From the NCBI RefSeq assembly GCF_029168315.1, contig NZ_JARGYD010000002.1:372001-436000 (forward strand): DNA of 64,000 bases, read 5' to 3'. Of this stretch, positions 17,080 through 24,171 are shown piece after piece. Numbering within the stretch: the stretch's first letter is position 1; the number at the start of each line of letters is the position of its first letter. The notes beneath the pieces are model-generated. The model saw only the letters and a list, made by a program, of their open reading frames with translations, did not search any database and was not told the origin of the DNA. Made by a program: the position numbers and the translations under genes. Origin of the DNA: Psychromarinibacter halotolerans (GTDB taxonomy: Bacteria; Pseudomonadota; Alphaproteobacteria; Rhodobacterales; Rhodobacteraceae).

Positions 17080-18513
17080 TTACTCGGCTGCGACCTGCGC
17101 CGGCGCGTTCAGGAAGTCGAGGATCGACTCCGCCGCTTCGCGCCCGTCGCGGATTGCCCAGACCACCAGCGACGCGCCACGCACGATGTCCCCGACGGCA
17201 TAGACGCCTTCAAGGTTCGTGGCGTGGGTGCGGAAGTCGGCCTTGACCGTGCCCCAGCGGGTCACTTCCAGCCCATCCACGCCCCACAGCTTCGGCAGGT
17301 CTTCGGGTTCGAAGCCCAGCGCCATCACGACAAGGTCGGCGTCTTCCAGATAGTCGGCGCCCTCGATCACTTCGGGGCTGCGGCGGCCGGACGCATCCGG
17401 TGCGCCAAGACGCATCTTCTGGATCATCACGCCTTCGACCGTCTCGCCGCTGAAGCCCTTCGGCGCCGTCAGCCAGACGAACTCGACACCCTCTTCCTCG
17501 GCGTTCGCCACCTCGCGCTGCGAGCCGGGCATGTTGGCCCTGTCGCGGCGATAGAGACACTTCACGCTTTCGGCGCCCTGCCGGATCGCGGTGCGCACGC
17601 AGTCCATCGCGGTATCGCCACCGCCGACCACGACAACACGCTTGCCCGCGGCGTTCAGCTCGCCCGAGTTATATTCCTCGACATCGTCGCCGAAGCTGAC
17701 CTTGTTCGAGCAGGTGAGATAGTCGATCGCCCGCACGATGCCCTGCGCGCCAACGCCGGGGGCCTGAAGGCCACGGCTTTTGTAGACGCCGGTCGCGATC
17801 AGGACCGCGTCGTGCTTGCCGCGGATCGCTTCGAACGAGATGTCTTCGCCCACGTCGCAGTTCAGCACGAACTCGACGCCGGATTCCTCAAGCTGGGCGA
17901 CGCGGGCCATGACCACGTCCTTCTCCAGCTTGAAGCCGGGGATGCCATAGGTCAGCAGGCCGCCAGCGCGGTCATAGCGGTCGTAGACCGTGACCTGAAC
18001 GCCCTGACGGCGCAGCGCGTCGGCAGCGGCAAGCCCGCCCGGACCGGCGCCGATGATGCCGACGGATTCGGGACGATCCTCGGCCGGCTTGATCGGCTTG
18101 ACCCAACCCATCTCCCACGCGGTGTCGGTGATGTACTTCTCGATCGACCCGATCGTGACGGTGCCGTGGCCCGACTGTTCGATCACGCAGTTGCCTTCGC
18201 ACAGACGGTCCTGCGGGCAGATGCGGCCGCAGATCTCGGGGAAGGTGTTGGTGGCCTGAGAGACCTCGTAGGCTTCCTGCAGGCGGCCCTCGGCCGTCAG
18301 CTTCAGCCAGTCGGGAATGTTGTTGTGCAACGGGCAGTGCGACTGGCAGTAGGGCACGCCGCATTGGCTGCACCGGCTCGACTGCTGCTGTGCCTTTTCG
18401 TGCGCGTATTCCGCGTAGATTTCCTGAAAGTCCTGACGGCGCAGATCGGGGGCACGCTTCTCTGGCATGTCCCGATCGACCGACGTGAACTTCAGCATCA
18501 TCTGTTTCGCCAT
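17080..18513 (-). CDS. gltD: glutamate synthase (NADPH) small subunit
   Basis: 477 residues, family length. It takes electrons from NADPH through FAD and passes them to GltB. N-terminal [4Fe-4S] ligands are Cys48, 51, 56 and 60 (CSQCGVPYCQSHC) and Cys95, 99, 105 and 109 (CGRICPQDRLCEGNC). The FAD site GAGPGGLAAA is near 153, the NADPH site VVVGGGDTAMD near 300, and the C-terminal FAD motif is VYAVGDIVRG. It is first in the gltD-GFA-gltB run. Confidence 0.95.
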   Translation of the reverse strand: MAKQMMLKFTSVDRDMPEKRAPDLRRQDFQEIYAEYAHEKAQQQSSRCSQCGVPYCQSHCPLHNNIPDWLKLTAEGRLQEAYEVSQATNTFPEICGRICPQDRLCEGNCVIEQSGHGTVTIGSIEKYITDTAWEMGWVKPIKPAEDRPESVGIIGAGPGGLAAADALRRQGVQVTVYDRYDRAGGLLTYGIPGFKLEKDVVMARVAQLEESGVEFVLNCDVGEDISFEAIRGKHDAVLIATGVYKSRGLQAPGVGAQGIVRAIDYLTCSNKVSFGDDVEEYNSGELNAAGKRVVVVGGGDTAMDCVRTAIRQGAESVKCLYRRDRANMPGSQREVANAEEEGVEFVWLTAPKGFSGETVEGVMIQKMRLGAPDASGRRSPEVIEGADYLEDADLVVMALGFEPEDLPKLWGVDGLEVTRWGTVKADFRTHATNLEGVYAVGDIVRGASLVVWAIRDGREAAESILDFLNAPAQVAAE

Positions 18514-18584
18514 CTAGGCAGACCTCCACGAATAGGTGTTGGCGGTGCTATAAAAGAGGTTGGATCGGAAATAAAGTCAAAAGA

Positions 18585-18655
18585 GCTGACCTTTTTTCGC
18601 TGTTCGGATGCGGAAACGGTCGATTTCTGCGCGAACGGCGTATTTTTAGGTCAGC
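18585..18655. promoter_or_regulatory. spaced inverted repeat in gltD/uppP divergent region
   Basis: GCTGACCT at 18585-18592 and AGGTCAGC at 18648-18655 are perfect complements separated by 55 nt in the 220-bp divergent intergenic region, which is AT-richer than its surroundings. They could be two half-sites of a looping regulator or one strand-specific pair of sites. No clear -35/-10 pair could be fixed. Confidence 0.3.
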
Positions 18656-18733
18656 ACGATTTACCTTTATTGTTCCTTTCAATTGGAGGACAAGCGGATA
18701 GCTTCAAGCTCACGAATCATGAACGTGTAATCC

Positions 18734-19537
18734 ATGCCCCTTCTCCACATACTTCTTGTTGCATTGATACAGGGCCTGACCGAATTTCTTCCGGTTTCTT
18801 CCTCTGGGCACCTGATTCTCTTACCGAATCTTACCGGACTCCAGGACCAAGGACAGGTCATAGACGTGGCCGTACACGTCGGCACGCTTGGCGCGGTGAT
18901 CCTGTATTTCTGGCAGGACGTGAAGCTGACGCTGGCCGGCATCCCCCATCTTCTGCGCGGCCGCATCAATTTCCCGGGCGCGGGACTGGCGCTTTGCCTT
19001 GTCCTTGCGACGATCCCGGTGGTGATTGTCGGTCTGATCCTGAACCTGACGGGTCTGGACGACATGATGCGGTCCACCGCAGTGATCGGCTGGACCATGC
19101 TGATCTTCGGGATCGTGCTGTACTGGGCGGACAAATACAGCCCCGAACGGCGCCCGGCAGAGTTCTGGAACATCCGCGACGCCGCGATCATGGGCCTGTG
19201 GCAAGCCATCGCGCTGATCCCCGGAACCTCGCGGTCGGGGATCACGATCACCGCTGCGCGCCGGCTGGGCTATAACCGGCGCGGCGCCGCGAAGCTGGCG
19301 ATGCTGATGTCGATCCCGACGATCCTTGCGTCCGGCGTGCTGCTGGGCGCCGAGGTCGCGGTCACCGCAGACGCCGCCGCCGCGCGGGACGGGGCGATTG
19401 CCGCCGTCTTCGCCTTCGGCGCGGCGCTGTTCGCGCTGTGGTTCATGATGAAGCTGCTGAAATCGGTCAGCTTCACGCCCTACGTGATCTATCGCGTCGT
19501 TCTGGGCGTCATCCTGCTGGTCATCGCCTATAGCTAG
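18734..19537 (+). CDS. uppP: undecaprenyl-diphosphatase
   Basis: 267 residues, an integral inner-membrane protein with about eight hydrophobic segments. It dephosphorylates undecaprenyl pyrophosphate to recycle the lipid carrier of wall and surface glycans. Both signature motifs are intact: GLTEFLPVSSSGHLI (Glu17, Ser22-24, His26) and PGTSRSG (Arg167). It is divergent from gltD and ends 9 bp from a convergent SDR gene. It would serve both mtgA-dependent wall synthesis and the polysaccharide cluster further along. Confidence 0.95.
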   Translation: MPLLHILLVALIQGLTEFLPVSSSGHLILLPNLTGLQDQGQVIDVAVHVGTLGAVILYFWQDVKLTLAGIPHLLRGRINFPGAGLALCLVLATIPVVIVGLILNLTGLDDMMRSTAVIGWTMLIFGIVLYWADKYSPERRPAEFWNIRDAAIMGLWQAIALIPGTSRSGITITAARRLGYNRRGAAKLAMLMSIPTILASGVLLGAEVAVTADAAAARDGAIAAVFAFGAALFALWFMMKLLKSVSFTPYVIYRVVLGVILLVIAYS

Positions 19538-19546
19538 GCGACGACC

Positions 19547-20527
19547 TCAGGCCTTCAGGTTGCGCGCCGATTCCTTGATCGCGGCGTACTGGCCAGACGG
19601 GCGATAGGCCCACAGGTATTCCGGCAGCACCGCTTCCATCGAGGTCGGAGAGATCCCGAGATCGGCAAAGCCCTTCGCGTCTTTCGCGACGACATTGTCG
19701 GTCTTCAGCTGCTTCACCTGGTCGCTGGTCAGCGGCGCCTTCACCAGCCCGCCGGTCATCGCCGAACCGAAGCCGGACACGCCCGCGATCAGCTTAGCGG
19801 CCCAGAACGGCAGGTTCAGCACCAACCGGCGGCGCCGGATCATGACCAGCATCTGCTGCATCAGGTCCGAGAAGCTTGCGACCTCGGGCCCGCCAAGTTC
19901 GTAGATCCCCGGAGCCGCCTGTCCCAGAACGCCCTTCACCGCCGCCTGCGCGACATCATCGACATAGACCGGCTGGAACTTCGTGTCGCCGCCCACCACG
20001 GGCAGGACCGGACCCATCCGGGCCATCTTGCCGAAGCGGTTGAAGAAGTCATCCTCGGGCCCGAAAATGACAGACGGGCGCAAGATCACGGCCTGCGGCT
20101 GGTGTTCCAGCACCGCGGCCTCTCCGTCGGCCTTGGACCGCGCATAGGCGCTGTCGCCCTCGGCATCGGCGCCGATCGCCGAAAGATGGACCATGCGGTC
20201 GATCCCCTCGGCCCGCGACAGGCGCGCGATCCGCTCGGCGCCCTCGACCTGAACCGCAGAGAAATTGTTCTTACCCTTCGCGTCGAAGGTTCCCACGCAG
20301 TTCACCACCACGTCGGCAGAGTGCAGCGCGGCGCGGACGCTCGCGTCGTCGCGAATATTGCACAGGATCGGCTCGACCTGTCCGACGACGCCATAGGGCC
20401 GCACGAATCCCGCAAGCTCGGGCCGGCGGCAGGCAACGCGCACCCGCCATCCCTCCTTGGCCATTCGCCGCGCGATATAGCGCCCCACGAACCCAGATCC
20501 GCCAAAGATTGTCACGAGTTTCGACAT
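19547..20527 (-). CDS. NDUFA9-like NAD(P)-binding protein (atypical SDR)
   Basis: 326 residues. An N-terminal Rossmann motif GGSGFVGRYIARRM (about 9-22) and downstream blocks VVNCVGTF, VHLSAIGADAEG and YARSKADGE mark an atypical short-chain dehydrogenase of the complex I NDUFA9 group. In alphaproteobacteria such proteins are annotated as complex I-associated, but direct enzymatic activity has not been assigned. The YxxxK motif survives as YARSK. It is a single gene with its own promoter region next to the tRNA-Leu. Confidence 0.8.
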   Translation of the reverse strand: MSKLVTIFGGSGFVGRYIARRMAKEGWRVRVACRRPELAGFVRPYGVVGQVEPILCNIRDDASVRAALHSADVVVNCVGTFDAKGKNNFSAVQVEGAERIARLSRAEGIDRMVHLSAIGADAEGDSAYARSKADGEAAVLEHQPQAVILRPSVIFGPEDDFFNRFGKMARMGPVLPVVGGDTKFQPVYVDDVAQAAVKGVLGQAAPGIYELGGPEVASFSDLMQQMLVMIRRRRLVLNLPFWAAKLIAGVSGFGSAMTGGLVKAPLTSDQVKQLKTDNVVAKDAKGFADLGISPTSMEAVLPEYLWAYRPSGQYAAIKESARNLKA

Positions 20528-20620
20528 GGCCAGCCTCCGCTTTAGCTGTGTTTTTCCTTAGCCTTGGCGCTTCGGCATAACAACCCGGCATTGCGTCGCG
20601 TTTTATCTGACGATCCCGTG

Positions 20621-20647
20621 TTGACACCCGCGCACACCCTCTATAAA
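20621..20647 (+). promoter_or_regulatory. promoter of tRNA-Leu
   Basis: TTGACA at 20621-20626 and TATAAA at 20642-20647 are 15 bp apart. The predicted start lies about 12 nt before the mature tRNA 5' end. The spacing is shorter than optimal but both hexamers are near consensus. Confidence 0.7.
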
Positions 20648-20666
20648 TCCGCCTCTCACGACACCT

Positions 20667-20753
20667 GCCCAGGTGGCGGAATTGGTAGACGCGCTAGCTT
20701 CAGGTGCTAGTGTCCGTATGGACGTGGAGGTTCGAGTCCTCTCCTGGGCACCA
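20667..20753 (+). tRNA. tRNA-Leu (anticodon CAG)
   Basis: 87 nt including encoded CCA. The acceptor stem GCCCAGG/CCTGGGC is perfect. The anticodon stem CTAGC/GCTAG encloses the loop TTCAGGT, giving anticodon CAG. A long class II variable arm (TGTCC GTAT GGACG) and the T-loop TTCGAGT are present. Confidence 0.97.
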
Positions 20754-20755
20754 TA

Positions 20756-20806
20756 GAAAGCCCCTGCGAATCATAGGCTTATGGTTCTCGGGGGCTTTCT
20801 TGTTTT
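20756..20806 (+). terminator. terminator after tRNA-Leu
   Basis: GAAAGCCCC at 20756-20764 pairs perfectly with GGGGCTTTC at 20791-20799. Inner pairing extends the stem and TTGTTTT follows. Confidence 0.85.
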
Positions 20807-21080
20807 CAGGCTTCCGATCTGCATCCCTGACGGGACCCGCGCTTGGTTTCGATGGCGTCGCCGCGCATCGTCGTGACCCCGGCGGCTGACGTGAACGTGA
20901 CCTGAATCGGCCTCGCAACATGGGTTCGAATTGCCCTCGACGTCAGGCGTCGCGCGTTGCCGTTTGGGCGCCCGCAAGCCCGATCTTGCACCGCGAAAAT
21001 TCACCACTGGTGCCGCTCTCTTGGTACACTCGCAAGTATTGAAGGCCGCTTGCAGGCAGACAACAATGAGGGAGCGAGAC
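20807..21080. other. non-coding stretch after tRNA-Leu
   Basis: This completes a 327-bp gene-free interval between tRNA-Leu and the VPLPA-CTERM gene. I see no convincing ORF with a ribosome site, no tRNA and no repeat. A promoter for the next gene should lie here, but no strong hexamers stand out. Confidence 0.5.
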
Positions 21081-21719
21081 ATGAGGGCAATTCTTGCAGC
21101 ACTGATACTGGTTTTTTACTCACAAACTTATGCACACGCGACGACGATCGACTTTCGAAACTATCCAACCGGTTGGCCGCCGATCATAACGCAGCAGTCT
21201 GGGTTCCAAGTCGAGGTTAACGCAATTGTATCCACAGACGTGGGCGTGCATCTCGACCAGCCCGACACAGTTCGGATCTCGCGCGCAGGCATGTTCAATG
21301 TCACGCAAATCGTTGTCTACGGAATCGAAACATACTTTGGTTACTATGGAAACGATTGGTTTTCCGAGTACGAGAACAAGACATTCGGTCGGATCGACTT
21401 CCCGAACGTGCGGATCGTCGGTTACCGCGCCGGGTCCATGATCGCGGACCTCGCCTATGCCGCTGGCCTTGGCCCGAAGACGATCAATGTCGGGCTGGAG
21501 GGTGTCGACGAGATCCACATCATGACCAAGGGACCAGATTACCCGAGCTACCCCGGCGCCAACTGCGTCATCTTGACGTTCAACAACGACTGCGAGCACT
21601 TCAACCTGACCGAGGTCTCGGTCGAGGCCGTGCCGGTGCCTGCGTCGCTGGTGTTGCTTGGCACCGGGCTGTTCGGGCTGTTTGGGCGGCGCAAGATCGC
21701 GGCTTTGGCCCGTCGCTGA
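21081..21719 (+). CDS. VPLPA-CTERM sorting-domain secreted protein
   Basis: About 212 residues. The ATG at 21081, preceded by GAGGGA, starts a signal peptide (MRAILAALILVFYSQTYAHA). The mature part is beta-rich with two cysteines. The C-terminus has the tripartite sorting signal VPVPASLVLLGTGLFGLFGRRK: the VPLPA-like motif, a hydrophobic helix, then an Arg/Lys cluster. Such proteins are substrates of a rhodobacterial exosortase, which is not in this window. Its base composition is more AT-rich than neighbouring genes, and it follows a tRNA directly, which hints at later acquisition. The function of the mature domain is unknown. Confidence 0.8.
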   Translation: MRAILAALILVFYSQTYAHATTIDFRNYPTGWPPIITQQSGFQVEVNAIVSTDVGVHLDQPDTVRISRAGMFNVTQIVVYGIETYFGYYGNDWFSEYENKTFGRIDFPNVRIVGYRAGSMIADLAYAAGLGPKTINVGLEGVDEIHIMTKGPDYPSYPGANCVILTFNNDCEHFNLTEVSVEAVPVPASLVLLGTGLFGLFGRRKIAALARR

Positions 21720-21732
21720 CGCAGTCGAAGGG

Positions 21733-22155
21733 TCAGCTGTCGCGGTCGACCGGGCCGCGCAGCGCCTTCACTTCGCCGCGCTGCTTCTTCGCCGCCAGAC
21801 GGCGGCGTTTCGACCCCAGCGTGGGCCGGGTGGGAATACGGCGTCGCGGCCGTTCCAGCGCCTTGGTGATCAACTCTGCCAGACGGTCGCGGGCGATCTC
21901 GCGGTTGCGGGACTGGTGCCGCGTCTCGTCGACCTTCAGCACGATGGCGCCATCCGTGGTCCAGCGCCGTCCGGCCAGCCGCTTCAGGCGCGACTTCACG
22001 GCGTCGGGCAGGTTCGGCGACCGCTGCGCCTCGAACCGCAGTTCGACCGCAGTCGCGACCTTGTTGACGTTCTGCCCGCCGGGACCGCCAGAGCGGACGA
22101 ACTGTTCGGTCAGTTCCCAGTCCTCGATGGTGATAGAGTCGTTGATCCTGATCAT
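21733..22155 (-). CDS. arfB: alternative ribosome-rescue factor (peptidyl-tRNA hydrolase) ArfB
   Basis: 140 residues, ArfB/YaeJ length. It enters stalled ribosomes lacking a stop codon and hydrolyses the peptidyl-tRNA. The catalytic GGQ is at 26-28 (RSGGPGGQNVNKVAT). The C-terminal tail is strongly basic (RPRRRIPTRPTLGSKRRRLAAKKQR), as needed to sit in the empty mRNA channel. The codon-recognition domain of RF1/RF2 is absent. I chose the ATG at 22155 (MIRINDSITIEDWEL). A structured leader with its own terminator lies 75 nt upstream on the same strand. Confidence 0.88.
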   Translation of the reverse strand: MIRINDSITIEDWELTEQFVRSGGPGGQNVNKVATAVELRFEAQRSPNLPDAVKSRLKRLAGRRWTTDGAIVLKVDETRHQSRNREIARDRLAELITKALERPRRRIPTRPTLGSKRRRLAAKKQRGEVKALRGPVDRDS

Positions 22156-22229
22156 GGTGGGCCAACTGATGCCGCAGAACGGCGCGTCAAGCAACGCCGT
22201 GCCCGTTCGGGCAATATAGGGCGGACACG

Positions 22230-22254
22230 AAAAGGGCCGCCCTTGCGGCGGCCC
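22230..22254 (-). terminator. intrinsic terminator/attenuator upstream of arfB
   Basis: Read on the minus strand, GGGCCGCC pairs with GGCGGCCC around a 5-nt loop and TTTT follows. It ends 74 nt before the arfB start, so it either ends a separate small transcript or attenuates arfB. Confidence 0.8.
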
Positions 22255-22332
22255 CTCGAGTCCTTTGGAGATTAGTTCGGTTAGGACCTTCCGCGGCCCA
22301 ATCGAAAGGAGGATTCCCCTGCGGGGCTGCCC

Positions 22333-22389
22333 TCAGACGGAATTCCCTCCGACTGTTCCGACACCTCTCTCCAACATCGCTCTAGACAC
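22333..22389 (-). CDS. 18-residue leader mini-ORF
   Basis: GTG start at 22389, TGA at 22333-22335, encoding VSRAMLERGVGTVGGNSV. AGGAGG lies 7 nt upstream as part of a 17-nt perfect complement of the 16S 3' end, the longest such match in the window. An internal ATG is at 22377. It could be a leader peptide whose translation controls folding of the downstream RNA. Expression is not demonstrated. Confidence 0.35.
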   Translation of the reverse strand: MSRAMLERGVGTVGGNSV

Positions 22390-22463
22390 TGGATCACCTC
22401 CTTTCACTGGGTTTCGATAAGGTCAGCGTTGCACAGATTTTGTGTATGTCAAAAACTTTTCCT

Positions 22464-22492
22464 CAAGCACTGGCGTTTTTCGCCAGCACTTG
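22464..22492 (-). terminator. hairpin downstream of yhhQ
   Basis: CAAG-CA-CTGGCG and CGCCAG-CA-CTTG form a stem with a 2-nt internal mismatch around a TTTTT/AAAAA loop. It lies 60 nt after the yhhQ stop on its strand, with an AT-rich run beyond. Confidence 0.5.
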
Positions 22493-22551
22493 GGGAAGTG
22501 TTCCAAATCTGCCCTTAATTTGATCGAAGCCCGTTTCAGAGCGTCCCGCGG

Positions 22552-23187
22552 CTATGCAGGCTGGCGTCCCATCAGGCCGGATACCACCAGCCGGAACGGG
22601 ATCAGCGCGATCAGCGCCAGCGCCAGCTTCACGCCCCAGTCGGCGACGGCCAGCGACACCCACAGCGGCACGACCGGGCCAGCGCCCAGAAGCGGCACCG
22701 CCTCGTTCGCCCAGGACACGTCGTTGCCGGGTTCGATGAAGGTCAGCCCGGTCGAGAAGGCGATGGTGAAGAACAGCGCGGTGTCGACCGACGACCCGAC
22801 CAGCGTCGACGCCAGCGGCGCGCGCCACCAGTTGCCTTCGCGCAGACGGTCGAAGACGGCCACGTCCAACAGTTGGGCCGTCAGGAACGCAAGGCCCGAG
22901 CCGATCGCAACACGCAGCGTGACGGCGGGGTAGGTGTATCCGTCGCCCTGCAGCATGATCTGCGTGCCGATCATCGAGCAGACGACGCCGACCACAAAGC
23001 CGGCAACAACCACCTTGCGGGCGGTGGCCGCGCCATAGACGCGGTTCATCACGTCGGTGACGAGGAAGGCGATGGGATAGGTAAAGGCACCCCAGGTCAG
23101 CCAGTCGCCCAGAAGGAACTGTACCAGGATGTTAGAGGCCACTACGACGATGGCCATGGCGATAACGCCAGGAAGAAGACGGGTCAT
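22552..23187 (-). CDS. yhhQ: queuosine precursor transporter (YhhQ family)
   Basis: About 211 residues with six or so hydrophobic segments, an inner-membrane protein of the VUT/ECF-S-like family. The segment GAFTYPIAFLVTDVMNR is the family hallmark. Characterised members import preQ0/preQ1 for queuosine in tRNA, which fits queG at 9-10 kb. I chose the ATG at 23187 (MTRLLPGVIAM); a TTG seven codons upstream is in frame but has no ribosome site. It follows the phytase-like gene on the same strand with a 63-nt gap. Confidence 0.85.
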   Translation of the reverse strand: MTRLLPGVIAMAIVVVASNILVQFLLGDWLTWGAFTYPIAFLVTDVMNRVYGAATARKVVVAGFVVGVVCSMIGTQIMLQGDGYTYPAVTLRVAIGSGLAFLTAQLLDVAVFDRLREGNWWRAPLASTLVGSSVDTALFFTIAFSTGLTFIEPGNDVSWANEAVPLLGAGPVVPLWVSLAVADWGVKLALALIALIPFRLVVSGLMGRQPA

Positions 23188-23250
23188 GTGTATGGTCCGT
23201 TTTGACAAGGTAGCGGAGACTTGGCCCCCGACCGTCGGGGACGCGGCGCA

Positions 23251-24171
23251 CTACCGCCGCGCGCGCGGTCCGTCAAGCCCGTTGGACAGGCGATACTCGA
23301 CGATCTCTGTCACCTGGAAGAACCGGAAATTGTCGTCCGAGACCATCGTCAGGCGGATGAACCCGTTCGCATCCCGCCACGCGGCGATGCCTTCTAGGTT
23401 GTCGTGCTTGCCGGCAGAGGTCTCTATCTCTATGCGCTCGTCGGTCAGCGACTGGCCGTCGAAGGCAAAGCTGCGGACACGGGTCTGAAAACCGAAAATA
23501 CCGGCAAAGTGCCGTTCCAGCAGATAAAACCGGCCGTCCGGACCAATGTCGGCGCCGACGACAAGATAGTTGTCGCGCCGGGGCACCGAGAACGGTTGCG
23601 ACCATGCGCCGTCTTTCCAGCGATACACCGGGAACGGGCGCGTCAGACGCCCGGATCGTTCCGGCATCGTGTACAGCGCGCCGTCACCGTCGATGGCCAA
23701 CGCCTCGAGTGACGAATTCAGCTGCATGCCGGGAAAGTCGGGATGCTGCGGCAGGGCCTCGGGCGTTTCGCTGGGGAAGCGGTAGGTCAGGACCTCGTGC
23801 CGGTTCTCGAACGACACGAAGATCCGCCCGTCGGGCGCAATCGCCAGCCCCTCGGCGTCGGTCATGTAGGTGCCCAGCGGCGCACCGTCGGTGTCGCGCA
23901 GCATAAAGACCGGTGCGGCCTCGACCCCGACGATCGTCCCGCGTGCGTCGCGGGTCAGGCTGCCCTGCACGATGCCGCCGCGGTCCGACACGGTGACGAA
24001 GGACGCGCCATCGTCATAGACCTCTAGCCCCGAGAAGCCCCCGAAGGCGGCCTGCGGCATTTTCCATGTGTATTCGCCCACAAGCTCGGCCGCGCCCGTC
24101 GGCCCGTACGAGCCGGGACCGCACGCCGCCAGAGCCAGAAGGGCTACTGCGACGCGATGACGGAAGCGCAT
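23251..24171 (-). CDS. esterase-like/phytase-like lipoprotein
   Basis: 306 residues. The lipobox LALAAC (Cys17) predicts an outer-membrane lipoprotein. The rest resembles a beta-propeller of the esterase-like phytase family (PF13449): repeated blades such as FSGLEVYDDGASFVTVSDRGG, TDAEGLAIAPDGRIFVSFENR and SLEALAIDGDGALYTMPER. Acid/Gly/Asn blade motifs are typical. Substrate and activity are not known for the rhodobacterial members. Its start overlaps the end of mepA by 28 nt, so translation is probably coupled. Confidence 0.75.
   Translation of the reverse strand: MRFRHRVAVALLALAACGPGSYGPTGAAELVGEYTWKMPQAAFGGFSGLEVYDDGASFVTVSDRGGIVQGSLTRDARGTIVGVEAAPVFMLRDTDGAPLGTYMTDAEGLAIAPDGRIFVSFENRHEVLTYRFPSETPEALPQHPDFPGMQLNSSLEALAIDGDGALYTMPERSGRLTRPFPVYRWKDGAWSQPFSVPRRDNYLVVGADIGPDGRFYLLERHFAGIFGFQTRVRSFAFDGQSLTDERIEIETSAGKHDNLEGIAAWRDANGFIRLTMVSDDNFRFFQVTEIVEYRLSNGLDGPRARR

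Larger units (their letters stand above)
22230..22405 (-). ncRNA. candidate structured leader or small RNA with 17-nt Shine-Dalgarno match
   Basis: The minus strand of this otherwise gene-free 396-bp interval holds, in order: GAAAGGAGGTGATCCAG at 22405-22389, an exact complement of the 16S rRNA 3' end; a GTG-started 18-codon ORF; an internal CCTCCTTTC at 22312-22304 that is complementary to the first 9 nt of that Shine-Dalgarno; AAAGGA at 22266-22261 that could compete for it; and a strong terminator at 22254-22230. The transcript would be about 180-220 nt. The 5' end is unknown; TTGACA lies at 22453-22448 on this strand but has no clear -10. It is not a family I recognise. Confidence 0.45.

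Noticed and set aside
20918..20940. Possible tRNA fragment or attachment site (TGGGTTCGAATTGCC)
   Set aside because: It looks like a T-arm, but no acceptor or anticodon stem can be built and it does not match the 3' end of the tRNA-Leu upstream.
22389..22405. 16S rRNA 3'-end fragment on the plus strand
   Set aside because: CTGGATCACCTCCTTTC equals the 16S 3' end, but the bases before it do not continue as 16S rRNA, so it is not an rRNA remnant. It makes more sense as a long Shine-Dalgarno on the other strand.
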